DNA of 64,000 bases from Rhizobium sp. NXC24 (GTDB lineage: Bacteria > Pseudomonadota > Alphaproteobacteria > Rhizobiales > Rhizobiaceae). Where the stretch lies: contig NZ_CP024314.1 of assembly GCF_002944315.1 (NCBI RefSeq), positions 1,612,001 through 1,676,000 on the forward strand, in the 5' to 3' direction. The notes below the pieces were generated by a model that made no database searches, was not told the DNA's origin, and saw only the letters and a list, made by a program, of their open reading frames with translations. The position numbers were made by a program, and so were the translations under genes. Positions 53,186-64,000 of this stretch are shown here, in pieces (position 1 is the first letter of the stretch; each line of letters starts with the position of its first letter).

Positions 53186-54964
53186 ATGGTCGATATTGGG
53201 TCCGGCACCGAGCAGGTCATCCAGCCCGCTGAAGTCGAGGATGTGGAGCTTTATCATCCGAAAAGCTGGTGGACGAGATATGTCTTCAGTCAGGATGCCA
53301 AGATCATCGCCATTCAGTATTCCCTGACCGCCATTTCGATCGGCATGGTGGCGCTGGTGCTGTCCTGGCTGATGCGCCTGCAGCTCGGCTTTCCCGGCTA
53401 TTTCTCCTTCATCGACGCGGAGCATTATTATCAGTTCATCACCATGCACGGCATGATCATGGTGATCTACCTGCTGACGGCGCTGTTCCTCGGCGGATTC
53501 GGCAACTATCTGATCCCATTGATGCTCGGCGCCCGCGATATGGTGTTTCCTTACGCGAACATGCTGAGCTACTGGCTCTATCTGCTTGCGGTCATCGTGC
53601 TGGTCGTCGGTTTCTTCGCGCCCGGCGGGCCGACCGGCGCCGGCTGGACGTTGTATCCGCCACAGGCTCTTCTATCGGGTACGCCTGGAGGGCGTGACTG
53701 GGGCATCATCCTGATGCTGTCGTCGCTGATCCTGTTCATCATCGGCTTTACCATGGGCGGGCTGAACTATGTCGTCACCGTGCTGCAGGGACGCACCCGC
53801 GGCATGACACTGATGCGAATGCCCTTGACGGTCTGGGGCATATTCACCGCAACCGTGATGGCGCTGCTCGCCTTCCCGGCACTTTTCGTCGCCGCCGTCA
53901 TGATGCTGTTCGACCGCTTGCTCGGCACGAGCTTCTTCATGCCCGCCATCGTCGAGATGGGCCAGCAGTTGCAGCAAGCGGGCGGCAGCCCCATCCTGTT
54001 CCAGCACCTGTTCTGGTTCTTCGGTCATCCGGAGGTCTATATCGTCGCGCTGCCAGCCTTCGGCATCGTCTCGGATCTGATCAGCACTCATGCGCGCAAG
54101 AACATCTTCGGCTACAGGATGATGGTCTGGGCGATCGTCATCATTGCCGCGCTGAGCTTTATCGTATGGGCGCATCATATGTATGTCAGCGGCATGAATC
54201 CGAACTTCGGGTTCTTTTTCGCGACCACAACCTTGATCATCGCCATTCCGACGGCAATCAAGGTCTATAACTGGGTGCTGACGCTCTGGCGCGGCGATAT
54301 CCATCTGACATTGCCGATGCTGTTTGCCCTGGCCTTTATCGTCACGTTCATCAATGGCGGGCTGACCGGCCTCTTTCTCGGCAATGTCGTCGTCGACGTG
54401 CCGCTGTCCGACACCATGTTCGTCGTTGCCCATTTCCATATGGTGATGGGGGTCGCGCCGATCCTGGTGATCTTCGGCGCAATCCATCATTGGTATCCGA
54501 AAATCACCGGGCGCATGCTGAACGTAACGATGGGCCATATCCACTTCTGGATCACCTTCCTCGGCGCCTATGCGATCTTCTTCCCGATGCACTATCTCGG
54601 CCTGATGGGCGTGCCGCGCCGTTATTACGAACTGGGCGAAACGGCCTTCATTCCACCGTCGGCGCATACGCTGAACATGTTCATCACCGTCGCCGCACTG
54701 ATCGTCGGCGCTGCTCAGCTTCTGTTCCTGTTCAATCTCGCCTGGAGCCTTCGCTGGGGCCGGCAGGCGGGCGGCAATCCGTGGCGGGCAACGACATTGG
54801 AATGGCAGACCCCGCAAACGCCGCCTGCGCACGGAAATTGGGGCAAGGAGCTGCCGATCGTCTACCGCTGGCCGTATGACTACAGCGTCCCCGGCGCGGA
54901 TCAGGACTTCCTGCCGCAGAACCAGCCGGCGCCGAGCAGGCTGCCCGAAAGGGCGCCGTCATGA
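53186..54964 (+). CDS. coxN: Cytochrome c oxidase subunit I (CoxN type)
   Basis: 592 residues, about twelve membrane spans. Haem and copper ligands are present: HGMIMVIYLL (low-spin haem His), FWFFGHPEVYIVALP (CuB His, crosslinked Tyr and the proton Glu of A1-type oxidases), WAHHMYVSGM (CuB His pair) and VAHFHMVMG (high-spin and low-spin His). FGNYLIPLMLGARDMVFP carries D-channel residues. It is the catalytic subunit that reduces oxygen to water. The stop overlaps coxO. Confidence 0.95.
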   Translation: MVDIGSGTEQVIQPAEVEDVELYHPKSWWTRYVFSQDAKIIAIQYSLTAISIGMVALVLSWLMRLQLGFPGYFSFIDAEHYYQFITMHGMIMVIYLLTALFLGGFGNYLIPLMLGARDMVFPYANMLSYWLYLLAVIVLVVGFFAPGGPTGAGWTLYPPQALLSGTPGGRDWGIILMLSSLILFIIGFTMGGLNYVVTVLQGRTRGMTLMRMPLTVWGIFTATVMALLAFPALFVAAVMMLFDRLLGTSFFMPAIVEMGQQLQQAGGSPILFQHLFWFFGHPEVYIVALPAFGIVSDLISTHARKNIFGYRMMVWAIVIIAALSFIVWAHHMYVSGMNPNFGFFFATTTLIIAIPTAIKVYNWVLTLWRGDIHLTLPMLFALAFIVTFINGGLTGLFLGNVVVDVPLSDTMFVVAHFHMVMGVAPILVIFGAIHHWYPKITGRMLNVTMGHIHFWITFLGAYAIFFPMHYLGLMGVPRRYYELGETAFIPPSAHTLNMFITVAALIVGAAQLLFLFNLAWSLRWGRQAGGNPWRATTLEWQTPQTPPAHGNWGKELPIVYRWPYDYSVPGADQDFLPQNQPAPSRLPERAPS

Positions 54965-55668
54965 GCGCCATTCTCATCTTCATGGCTGGGCTTTTCGGCA
55001 TCATCGCCTGGTGGATGGCGCGGCAGCGGCTGACCTCGAAGCCCTGGTTGGAGGCGGGTTTGGCAGGCGATGCGCCGGAGATGCGGGGATCGCCGGCGAC
55101 AGCGGCGAAAGTCGGCCTCGGCATCTTTCTCGCCGTCGTCGGCGCCTTGTTCACGCTCCTCATCAGTGCCTATCTTACACGCCTCAGCGGCTCCGATTGG
55201 TGGAGCATCCCGATCCCTCGGCTGCTTTGGGTGAATACCGCCGCGCTTGCCGCCAGCAGCGTCGCACTGCAATGGGCGAAAACCGAAGCCCGCCTTGAGC
55301 GCAGCGAGATGCTGAACACAGCTCTTACAGTGTCCTTCGTGCTGGCTGTTCTCTTCCTTGCCGGCCAGGTTTTGGCATGGCGGCAATTGGTTGCGGCCGG
55401 CTACTTCCTTGCGGACAACCCATCGAACAGCTTCTTCTACATGATCACCGGCCTGCACGGCCTGCACATTCTAGGCGGCCTTTTCGTGCTTGGACGCACG
55501 ACAATCCGCGCCCAAGCCGCCAACCACGCGCCTGTGAGAATCCGCCTGAGCGTCGATCTCTGCGCCATCTACTGGCATTTCATGCTTGTTGTCTGGCTGG
55601 TCCTTTTTGCGCTCTTTGCCGGCTGGGCCAATAGTTTCGCCGATCTCTGCCGTCAATTGGTCACCTGA
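54961..55668 (+). CDS. coxO: Cytochrome oxidase subunit III-like protein (CoxO type)
   Basis: 235 residues, ATGA-coupled to coxN, about six to seven membrane segments. FFYMITGLHGLHILGGLFVLGRT and AIYWHFMLVVWLVLFALFAGW are typical of subunit III. As in Bradyrhizobium coxMNOP, two subunit III genes occur in tandem. Confidence 0.88.
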   Translation: MSAILIFMAGLFGIIAWWMARQRLTSKPWLEAGLAGDAPEMRGSPATAAKVGLGIFLAVVGALFTLLISAYLTRLSGSDWWSIPIPRLLWVNTAALAASSVALQWAKTEARLERSEMLNTALTVSFVLAVLFLAGQVLAWRQLVAAGYFLADNPSNSFFYMITGLHGLHILGGLFVLGRTTIRAQAANHAPVRIRLSVDLCAIYWHFMLVVWLVLFALFAGWANSFADLCRQLVT

Positions 55669-55680
55669 GGAGCTTCGACG

Positions 55681-56403
55681 ATGACCGAATCCATAGAAAG
55701 ACCGGTACACGATCCACTTCTGCGGCCAGCGGGATTGCGCGGCGTCGCGGCCGATCTGTCATCGGACCAGCGGGCGTTCAAGAACGTCTCCTGGGGCAAG
55801 GCGATGATGTGGATCTTCCTCCTGAGCGACACCTTCATTTTCGGGTGTTTTTTGCTGGCCTACATGACGGCGCGCATGTCGACCAACGTCCCCTGGCCCA
55901 ATCCCAGCGAGGTTTTCGCGCTCAAGATCGGCGGCCAGGAAATCCCGCTGATCCTGATAGCCATCATGACCTTCGTCCTCATCAGCAGCAGCGGCACGAT
56001 GGCCATGGCCGTCAACTTCGGATACCGCCATGATCGCCGCAAGACGGCTGTGCTGATGCTGGTGACGGCAGCCCTTGGCGCGACATTCGTCGGAATGCAG
56101 GCATTCGAATGGACCAAACTGATTACGGAGGGCGTCCGCCCATGGGGAAACCCATGGGGTGCGGCGCAGTTCGGTTCGTCCTTTTTCATGATCACGGGCT
56201 TTCACGGCACCCACGTCTCGATCGGCGTCCTTTTTCTCCTGATCATGGCTCGCAAGGTATGGCGGGGAGATTTCGATGAAGGAAGACGAGGGTTCTTCAC
56301 CAGCCGCAAGGGTCATTATGAAATCGTCGAGATCATGGGGCTTTATTGGCACTTCGTCGATCTGGTCTGGGTCTTCATCTTTGCATTCTTCTATCTGTGG
56401 TGA
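55681..56403 (+). CDS. coxP: Cytochrome oxidase subunit III (CoxP type)
   Basis: 240 residues, start 13 bases after coxO. WGKAMMWIFLLSDTFIFGCFLLAYM, FFMITGFHGTHVSIGVLFLLIM and YWHFVDLVWVFIFAFFYLW mark subunit III. It is closer to typical subunit III than CoxO. Part of the same oxidase complex. Confidence 0.92.
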   Translation: MTESIERPVHDPLLRPAGLRGVAADLSSDQRAFKNVSWGKAMMWIFLLSDTFIFGCFLLAYMTARMSTNVPWPNPSEVFALKIGGQEIPLILIAIMTFVLISSSGTMAMAVNFGYRHDRRKTAVLMLVTAALGATFVGMQAFEWTKLITEGVRPWGNPWGAAQFGSSFFMITGFHGTHVSIGVLFLLIMARKVWRGDFDEGRRGFFTSRKGHYEIVEIMGLYWHFVDLVWVFIFAFFYLW

Positions 56404-56413
56404 GGATGGCATC

Positions 56414-56746
56414 ATGGCACAGACGCAGGCACATTCCGGACAGCAGCATCCGATACGGCTTTACATGGTGGTCTGGGGACTGCTCTTCGTCCTCAGCACC
56501 TTCTCCTATCTCGTCGACTATCTCGGCATTCAGGGCTATTTCCGATGGTTTCTGATCCTGCTGTTCATGATCCTGAAGGCGGGGCTGATCGTCGCCGTCT
56601 TCATGCACATGGCCTGGGAACGGCTGGCGTTGATCTACGCCATCCTGGTTCCGCCGGTCCTGGTGCTTGTCTTCGTCGCTCTGATGGTGTCGGAATCGCA
56701 CTATACGGCGCTTAACCGGCTCGCCTTTTTCGGCGCCGGCCAATAG
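56414..56746 (+). CDS. Cytochrome oxidase subunit IV (CtaF/CyoD-like)
   Basis: 110 residues from ATG 56414, 11 bases after coxP. Three membrane spans: LYMVVWGLLFVLSTFSYLVDYL, FLILLFMILKAGLIVAVFMHMAW and IYAILVPPVLVLVFVALMV. This is the small prokaryotic subunit IV, often coded with A-type oxidases. Last gene of the oxidase operon. Confidence 0.9.
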   Translation: MAQTQAHSGQQHPIRLYMVVWGLLFVLSTFSYLVDYLGIQGYFRWFLILLFMILKAGLIVAVFMHMAWERLALIYAILVPPVLVLVFVALMVSESHYTALNRLAFFGAGQ

Positions 56747-56915
56747 GGATGAAGCCGCCATATTGCCGATAGTGGAGCCGGTAGCGAGGAGCGGACTTGC
56801 CGGTTCTCGCCCTTCCTCGCACAACCTTTTGAAGATTTCGATCTCGAAAATCTGGGGAACCCATCCCGTCTGTCTCAGTTGTTCCAATGTACGACTTGAA
56901 CAATGGAGACAAAAA

Positions 56916-57089
56916 ATGAGCAAAAGCGACGTTCACAAGCTCCAGAAGCGAGCCGAACGACAAGTAAAAAACACCAGCGCCGGTGGCCATCTAGGCGGAA
57001 CCTATTTTGGTCAGCAGCCTGACGGCAAGACAATCTCGTCATCCAGCAATGACAGCGCCAAAGCGCGCAAGAACGATGGAAGCAACTAG
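56916..57089 (+). CDS. Small basic hydrophilic protein, unknown
   Basis: 57 residues (MSKSDVHKLQKRAERQVKN...), with GGAG seven bases before the ATG. Rich in Lys, Ser and Gly with no hydrophobic core, so probably disordered or nucleic-acid bound. Convergent with groEL. Confidence 0.6.
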   Translation: MSKSDVHKLQKRAERQVKNTSAGGHLGGTYFGQQPDGKTISSSSNDSAKARKNDGSN

Positions 57090-57212
57090 TTCCATTGTAA
57101 GTCAGACCAGCATAGCGCCCAACCTCCCCGAGGCGCCAAGAGCACAGGCATACAAAGTCCCGGACAGAGCCAAACGGTTGTCCGAGCGTCTTCGTCAATC
57201 TCCGCCACGATG

Positions 57213-57228
57213 GCCCGCCCGAGCGGGC
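57213..57228 (-). terminator. Hairpin after groEL
   Basis: GCCCGC-CCGA-GCGGGC is a perfect 6-base GC stem 19 bases after the groEL stop on the minus strand, without a T tract. It may help to end the groESL transcript. Confidence 0.35.
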
Positions 57229-57246
57229 GAGCCACCCTCGGAATTC

Positions 57247-58908
<1,662 letters not shown>

Positions 58909-58930
58909 CTAATGCTTGAAAGAAAACGGC

Positions 58931-59245
58931 TCAGGCGGCCCTCTGGTCTGCCGCTTGGACGTCGATGATACCTAAAACGTCGCTTTCCTTCATGATCAGC
59001 AGGTCTTCATTGTCGATCTTGATCTCGGTGCCGGACCATTTTCCGAACAGGATGCGGTCTCCCGCCTTGACATCGAGCGGCTGGATCTGACCGGCCTCAT
59101 TGCGAGCCCCGGGACCGACGGCAATGACTTCGCCTTCCTGCGGCTTCTCCTTGGCGGTGTCGGGGATGATGATGCCGCCCTTGGTCTTTTCTTCAGACTC
59201 GACGCGGCGAACGAGGATGCGATCGTGAAGCGGTCGGAACGTCAT
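58931..59245 (-). CDS. groES: Co-chaperonin GroES
   Basis: 104 residues from ATG 59245 with GGAGGAGAA directly upstream. [40 protein letters not shown] includes the mobile loop ([12 protein letters not shown]) that binds GroEL. First gene of groES-groEL. Confidence 0.96.
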   Translation of the reverse strand: MTFRPLHDRILVRRVESEEKTKGGIIIPDTAKEKPQEGEVIAVGPGARNEAGQIQPLDVKAGDRILFGKWSGTEIKIDNEDLLIMKESDVLGIIDVQAADQRAA

Positions 59246-59387
59246 GTTCTCCTCCATGGCAAACGATGATGATCAATGCCCCTTGACCGGGCCGGACAAC
59301 CGTCCGGATAGGTGCCGAAGCCCTCCAGCTTCCGGTGAAATTTGATCTGGCTCCGGAAACCGCGTTTTCAAGGAGACGAGCAGAATT

Positions 59388-59414
59388 TTAGCACTCTATA
59401 TCTTCGACTGCTAA
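59388..59414 (-). promoter_or_regulatory. CIRCE element upstream of groES
   Basis: TTAGCACTC-N9-GACTGCTAA matches the CIRCE consensus TTAGCACTC-N9-GAGTGCTAA with one mismatch. It lies 143 bases before the groES start, within the expected promoter region. HrcA should bind here and repress groESL until heat shock. Confidence 0.85.
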
Positions 59415-59492
59415 TGCGATCGAAAGAGGTTTTGTCAGTATTGCGAACGTTCCGGCCTTGCTTCGCCCATTCTTTCACGGGACAAGCATCAC

Positions 59493-60452
59493 ATGAGCGT
59501 TCCAACGACACATCCCTTCGCCTTCGATCCAACCTATGGCATGAAGCTTAAACAACTCCTCGCGATCGAACCGCCGGAGACGGCGCCCGGTTTCGACGAT
59601 TTTTGGACCGAGCGGTATCGGCGCGCGACTGCGGTCGATCCTCGGCCGAAACTCCTTCGCAGCAAAATCGAACATCCCGACTGGCATGTTCTCGACATGA
59701 CCTACACATCGACCGGCGCGTTTCAGATCGGCGGCTGGCTGCTGCTTCCCCGTGATGGGCGGGTGCGGCGCGGCCTCGTCGTCGGGCACGGCTATGGCGG
59801 GCGAGATCTGCCCGACTTCGATTTGCCGGTGAAAGATACGGCCGTATTATTCCCATGCTTTCGCGGGCTATCCCTCAGCGCTCATCCGCCGATTCCGAAC
59901 GATCCCGCCGGGCATGTTCTATACGGTATCGAAAAGCCGGATTCCTACATTATCGGCGGCTGCGTCGACGATCTGTGGCTTGCCGTCTCGACGCTTGTTG
60001 CCCTTTATCCCTGGCTCGCAGGGAATATCGGCTATAGCGGCATCAGCTTCGGCGGCGGTATCGGGGCGCTGGCGATCCCTTTCGATACCCGGATCGATCG
60101 CGGGCATCTCGTGGTGCCGACCTTCGGGCACCGGTCGCTGTGGGTGACCTTGCCGACAATCGGCAGCGCCCAATCCGTCCAGGCGTACCAGAAGAAGCAC
60201 GGAAGCGTGCTTGAGACCTTGCGCCTGTTTGATGCGGCGAGCGCGGCTGCCCGCATCAAGGTTCCGATGCTCGTCGCTCCGGCACTGTTCGATCCGGCGG
60301 TGGCACCGCCTTGCCAATTCGCTGTCGCGAATTCGTTGGCAAAATTTAACGAAATCTTCATCCTCGACGCTGGCCATTTCGATTATGTTGGCAGCAGCGA
60401 GCAGAATGCGCTCCTTCATGAAAAAGTCCGACGATTTTTCAAGGTGCCATGA
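59493..60452 (+). CDS. Acetylxylan esterase-like alpha/beta hydrolase
   Basis: 319 residues matching the AXE1/cephalosporin-C deacetylase family: FDDFWTERYRRA at the N-terminus, GLVVGHGYGGRDLPD (oxyanion region), IGYSGISFGGGIGAL with the nucleophile Ser in GxSxGG, and the late AGHFDYV with the catalytic His. No signal peptide, so it likely removes acetyl groups from imported oligosaccharides. The next esterase overlaps its stop (ATGA). Confidence 0.82.
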   Translation: MSVPTTHPFAFDPTYGMKLKQLLAIEPPETAPGFDDFWTERYRRATAVDPRPKLLRSKIEHPDWHVLDMTYTSTGAFQIGGWLLLPRDGRVRRGLVVGHGYGGRDLPDFDLPVKDTAVLFPCFRGLSLSAHPPIPNDPAGHVLYGIEKPDSYIIGGCVDDLWLAVSTLVALYPWLAGNIGYSGISFGGGIGALAIPFDTRIDRGHLVVPTFGHRSLWVTLPTIGSAQSVQAYQKKHGSVLETLRLFDAASAAARIKVPMLVAPALFDPAVAPPCQFAVANSLAKFNEIFILDAGHFDYVGSSEQNALLHEKVRRFFKVP

Positions 60453-61177
60453 ATCGGGAATACCTGCGCTGGTACAGCCAGCGCCTGCATCGAGAGATGG
60501 AGCTATTGGTGTTCGGCCACGCCGGCGCCAAGGTATTGATGTTTCCGACGAGGGACGGGCGTTTCTGGGAGTATGAACAGCTTGGCGTCGTTGCCAGCCT
60601 TGCCGACAAATTGCAGGCCGGTCATCTCCAGCTATACTGTATCGAGGGTCTCGCCACCGAGACCTTTTACGGATCCCGGCAGCATCCGGCCGAGCGCATT
60701 CGCCGGCATGCCGCGTTCGAGGAATATATTCTGAACGAAGTTCTGCCGCTGATGGCGCAGAAAAACCCTCATGACTGCACCATCGTGCACGGCTGCAGCC
60801 TCGGCGCTTTCCAGGCCGCCAGCCTTGTCTTTCGCCACCCTCACCTCTTTCGCAAGCTGGTTGCCTTTTCAGGCCGTTACGATCTGACGATGAAGGTCGA
60901 ATCCTTTGGTGATCTCTTCGAGGGTTACTACGACGACGATATCTATTTTCACACGCCGATGCACTTCCTTCCAGGGCTTGCCTGCGAGTGGCAGCTTGAA
61001 AGGCTGCGCCAGATCGACATCGTCCTCACTATCGGGGACGCCGATCCCTTCCTCGACAAAAACCGCCACCTGAGCCGGCTTCTCGTCGACAAACAGGTCG
61101 GACATCAACTGTATGTCTGGGGCGGGCGGGCGCACCGGGCCGGTGCCTGGCGTAAAATGGCGGCGCTGTACATTTGA
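60449..61177 (+). CDS. Putative esterase (D-type, PF00756-like)
   Basis: 242 residues; start overlaps the previous stop. CTIVHGCSLGAFQAASLVFRHPHLFRKLVAFSGRYD has the nucleophile Ser in GCSLGAF, and IGDADPFLDKN supplies a late Asp. The family includes esterase D-like and mycolyl-like enzymes. Cytoplasmic by lack of a signal peptide. Probably acts with the preceding esterase; substrate unknown. Confidence 0.8.
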   Translation: MNREYLRWYSQRLHREMELLVFGHAGAKVLMFPTRDGRFWEYEQLGVVASLADKLQAGHLQLYCIEGLATETFYGSRQHPAERIRRHAAFEEYILNEVLPLMAQKNPHDCTIVHGCSLGAFQAASLVFRHPHLFRKLVAFSGRYDLTMKVESFGDLFEGYYDDDIYFHTPMHFLPGLACEWQLERLRQIDIVLTIGDADPFLDKNRHLSRLLVDKQVGHQLYVWGGRAHRAGAWRKMAALYI

Positions 61178-61266
61178 CGACCGGCCAGAGCAGCGGCCGA
61201 AGCTAGACCCGCGGAGGCTTTAGAGATCTATTCCCGAGGCGATCCAGGCATCACCGAACGGCCGGC

Positions 61267-61458
61267 TTACACCAAGCCGACCGGAATAGGCGCAAGCTTC
61301 TTGCTGGCGCCGTAATCGCGCTCGTGAGATCTGCGGTTCCGCTTTTCGCGACTTGAGGAAAAGTCGATACGGTCGTGTTCCATCATGCCATCCGGATAGG
61401 TTCCGGTGTCTTCGGTTTCCACTTCGGACTGAGCGGTGACGATTTTGAAATTCATCAT
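61267..61458 (-). CDS. Small hydrophilic protein, unknown
   Basis: 63 residues (MMNFKIVTAQSEVETEDTG...), GGAGGAAAC directly before the ATG, which supports a real gene. Charged, with a basic middle part (REKRNRRSHERD). No family recognised; convergent with the esterase pair. Confidence 0.6.
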   Translation of the reverse strand: MMNFKIVTAQSEVETEDTGTYPDGMMEHDRIDFSSSREKRNRRSHERDYGASKKLAPIPVGLV

Positions 61459-61670
61459 GTTTCCTCCGGTGCGGCGCAGAAACGGCTAACCCCGCGCTTA
61501 GTTCCATGAGTAAACACAAAATTATTAAAAAATTAACTACGTTCGTTAATTAATTCGGGTGATTGATCAATTTTAGCCTGCGACAACGGAGCACATCTGA
61601 GCCCTTCGCTTTGCTCGGAACATTTTTTGTGGCCCGACGTTCAACTCACGATTTTGTTTTGGAGGTCTCC

Positions 61671-61751
61671 ATGGATCGATCCAAAATCAGCGACCCCAAT
61701 CCATATCGTTTCCATCATTACTCTCATGAGTTTCAGCTTCGCCGGACGTGA
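61671..61751 (+). CDS. Possible 26-residue peptide upstream of gcd
   Basis: ATG 61671 has GGAGG five bases upstream and encodes MDRSKISDPN... ending FQLRRT before TGA. It lies 81 bases before gcd. It is basic and rich in His and Tyr and does not resemble PqqA. It may be a leader peptide or a chance frame. Confidence 0.35.
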   Translation: MDRSKISDPNPYRFHHYSHEFQLRRT

Positions 61752-61832
61752 TCCCCAAGCGGATCGTGGCCGATGGTCGTCGCCTGCGCTCGATCAATCG
61801 CCGTCGACGAGCGGATAAATACTGGAGTAGAT

Positions 61833-64000
61833 CATGGCCATCCTCACAACGTCGGTACTTCTGGCGATCATCGGACTATCGCTCGGCTGCGGCGGACTCT
61901 GGCTTGTCCTGCTTGGCGGCAGTTTCTTCTATCTCTTCGCTGGCCTCATGTTCATAGTCACCGCGATATTGCTGTTCATGCGCAAAGCGGCTGCCCTTTG
62001 GCTTTACGCGATCCTGGTGCTTGCCGCCCTTCTTTGGGCCATATGGGAGGTTGGTTTCGATTGGTGGCAGCTTGGTCCGCGAGGGGGTGTCATCATTCTG
62101 ATCGGCCTCTGGCTGCTCACCCCCTGGATCAGACGTCCGCTCGGTTTCCGCAGCCCAACCGGCATCGACTATGCCGCAAACCCCTGGCCGCTTGCCGTGC
62201 CGCTGATCGTCGCCATCCTCGTCGCTCTCTATTCGATGACCACCGATCCGCACGATCGTTCCGGCGATTTGCCGACAACGGTTGCGGCCAATGCGCCGAT
62301 GGGCGGCAACGTACCGGATGGCGAATGGCATCAATATGGCCGGACACCGTTCGGCCAGCGCTATTCGCCGCTCGATCAGATCAATGTCCAGAATGTCGCC
62401 GATCTGAAGGAGGTCTGGCGATATCAAACCGGCGACGTAAAGCGCCCCGACGATATCGGCGAGACGACCTATCAGGTAACGCCGCTCAAGGTAGGCGATA
62501 CCCTCTATCTCTGCACGCCGCACAATCTGGCAATCGCGCTCGACGCGCAAACCGGCACGGAGAAATGGAAATTCGACGCCAATTCCGGAATGAACCCGGA
62601 TCGGCAACATCAGACATGCCGTGGCGTCACCTATTATCACGATGAGGCAGCAACCGCAGGTGCGCCCTGCGCCGACCGCGTCTATCTGCCGACGTCAGAC
62701 GCGCGGCTGATCGCGCTCGATGCAGTCAACGGCAAAATTTGCACGAGCTTTGCCAATCAGGGTGTGCTCCATCTCGAGGCCGGAATGAAATATAATCCGG
62801 CAGGTTACTATTACTCGACCTCGCCTCCCGTTGCCGTAGCGGGCAAGCTGATCGTCGGCGGGGCCGTCAACGACAATTATTCCACGCAGGAGCAATCCGG
62901 TGTCATCCGCGCCTTCGATATCAACACCGGCGCGCTTTTCTGGAACTGGGACTCCGGCAACCCGGACCAAACCACACCCCTGCCGGCCGGGCAGACCTAC
63001 ACCACCAACTCGCCCAATAGCTGGTCGGTGTTCAGCGTCGATCAGGCACTCGGCATGGTCTATATTCCGCTTGGCAATCAAGTCCCCGATCAGCTCGGGA
63101 TGGGCCGAAGCGCAAATGTCGAGCGCTTCTCCTCCTCGGTTGCTGCGCTGGATATCAATACCGGCCAGCTCAAATGGGTTCAGCAATTCGTCCATCATGA
63201 TCTGTGGGACATGGACGTTCCTGCCCAGCCTGTGCTTTTCGACTTGACGAAAACTGACGGCACGTCGGTACCCGCGCTGGTCGCTTCCACCAAGCAGGGC
63301 GACATTTACGTGCTCGACCGACGCACCGGCGCGCCCCTCATTCCGTTCAAGGAAATACCTGCACCCGGCGGCGCCATTCGCGAAGATCACACCGCTCCGA
63401 CGCAGCCGATTTCCGATCTTACCTTCTCACCCCCACCGCTCCAGGAAAAGGACATGTGGGGCGTCACGCTGCTCGACCAACTTGCCTGCCGCATCGCGTT
63501 CCACCGCTACAAATATGAAGGCCGTTATACACCGCCGTCGCTGAAGGGATCGATCATCTATCCCGGTAATTTCGGTACCTTCAACTGGGGCAGCGTCGCC
63601 GTCGATCCCGAGCGCCAGATCATGTTCGGAATGCCGACCTATCTCGCCTTCACATCCACGCTCGTTGCCCGTGCGGACATTCCCGCGAGAGCTCAGGACC
63701 AGAAGGGCAGCGAGCAGGGACTGAACCGAAACGAAGGCGCGCCATACGGCGTCTATATGGGGCCGTTTCTCGGACCCCTTGGCATCCCCTGCCAAGCGCC
63801 GCCATGGGGTTACGTCGCGGGCGTCGATCTTAGGAGCGGCAAGATCGCTTATCAGCACAAGAACGGCACGGTGCATGACATGACGCCGCTGCCCCTTCCC
63901 TTCAAGGTCGGCGTTCCCGGCATCGGCGGACCGATCATCACAAAGGGCGGCGTTGCCTTTCTGGGAGCGGCGGTCGACAATTATCTGCGCGCCTACGATG
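61833..64000 (+). CDS. gcd: Membrane-bound PQQ-dependent glucose dehydrogenase (3' partial)
   Basis: Open from ATG 61833 (GGAG eight bases upstream) to the window end: 722 codons of a protein usually near 790 residues. The first 150 residues contain five membrane spans. A periplasmic PQQ propeller follows: GEWHQYGRTPFGQRYSPLDQIN, DVKRPDDIGETTYQVTPLKVGDTLYLCTPHN, QTCRGVTYYH, VHHDLWDMDVPAQPVLFDL. It oxidises glucose or related aldoses to lactones and passes electrons to ubiquinone; quinate/shikimate-type relatives share the fold. No pqq genes are in the window. Confidence 0.93.

Noticed and set aside
53672..54832. 386-codon open frame on the minus strand
   Set aside because: Antisense to coxN; its translation is dense in His, Asp, Glu and Gln with no recognisable domain.

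Overview
The window looks like a Rhizobiaceae chromosome or large plasmid segment, most likely Rhizobium or a close relative. The composition is GC-rich, with many ATGA start/stop overlaps. It carries family-1 ABC sugar uptake operons, a coxMNOP-type oxidase cluster, a maltosyltransferase-type glycogen operon, a CIRCE-linked groESL and a membrane PQQ glucose dehydrogenase. I saw no tRNA, rRNA, CRISPR array, insertion sequence or phage gene. Both edges cut genes: the first CDS lacks its start and the last lacks its end.

Layout. (1) 1-10.4 kb: a plus-strand operon of a Gfo/Idh/MocA dehydrogenase, an ApnL-like lactonase, DhaK, DhaL, an ABC importer and an intracellular DUF5060/apiosidase-like hydrolase. 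I read it as uptake and breakdown of D-apiose or apiose-containing glycosides. (2) 10.4-16.6 kb: smaller sugar and dioxygenase genes, including a LacI regulator divergent from a PhyH-like oxygenase/SDR pair. (3) 16.7-30 kb: the glgE-treS/mak-glgB operon for trehalose to alpha-glucan conversion, flanked by two class III nucleotide cyclases (one with a DUF4242 domain, one with CHASE2) and followed by a FecR-domain secreted protein. (4) 30.3-32.1 kb: queC-queD-queE on the minus strand, behind a preQ1-I type riboswitch. (5) 32.3-38.7 kb: an accessory-looking stretch of small unknown genes around a frameshifted SRAP (HMCES/YedK) gene, an XRE regulator and about 850 bp without a convincing gene. (6) 38.7-46.2 kb: a ROK regulator with a clear palindromic operator, divergent from SBP-permease-permease-SIS-PfkB-ATPase. 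This gene content is like Bacillus frl operons for fructosamine (Amadori compound) use. (7) 46.2-49.4 kb: a minus-strand alkylation repair group of ada, an unknown Ada-zinc-site-like protein, ogt and a 2OG-Fe(II) oxygenase. (8) 49.5-57.1 kb: small genes, then cytochrome c and coxMNOP plus subunit IV. (9) 57.2-59.4 kb: groES-groEL behind CIRCE. (10) 59.5-64 kb: two esterases, small ORFs and gcd.

The most unusual items are the apioside operon, the frl-like operon, the Ada-like unknown protein, the degenerate GH13 domain fused to GlgE, the riboswitch, and an SD-masking hairpin before a HAD phosphatase gene. All functions are read from sequence and family knowledge; no database search was run.
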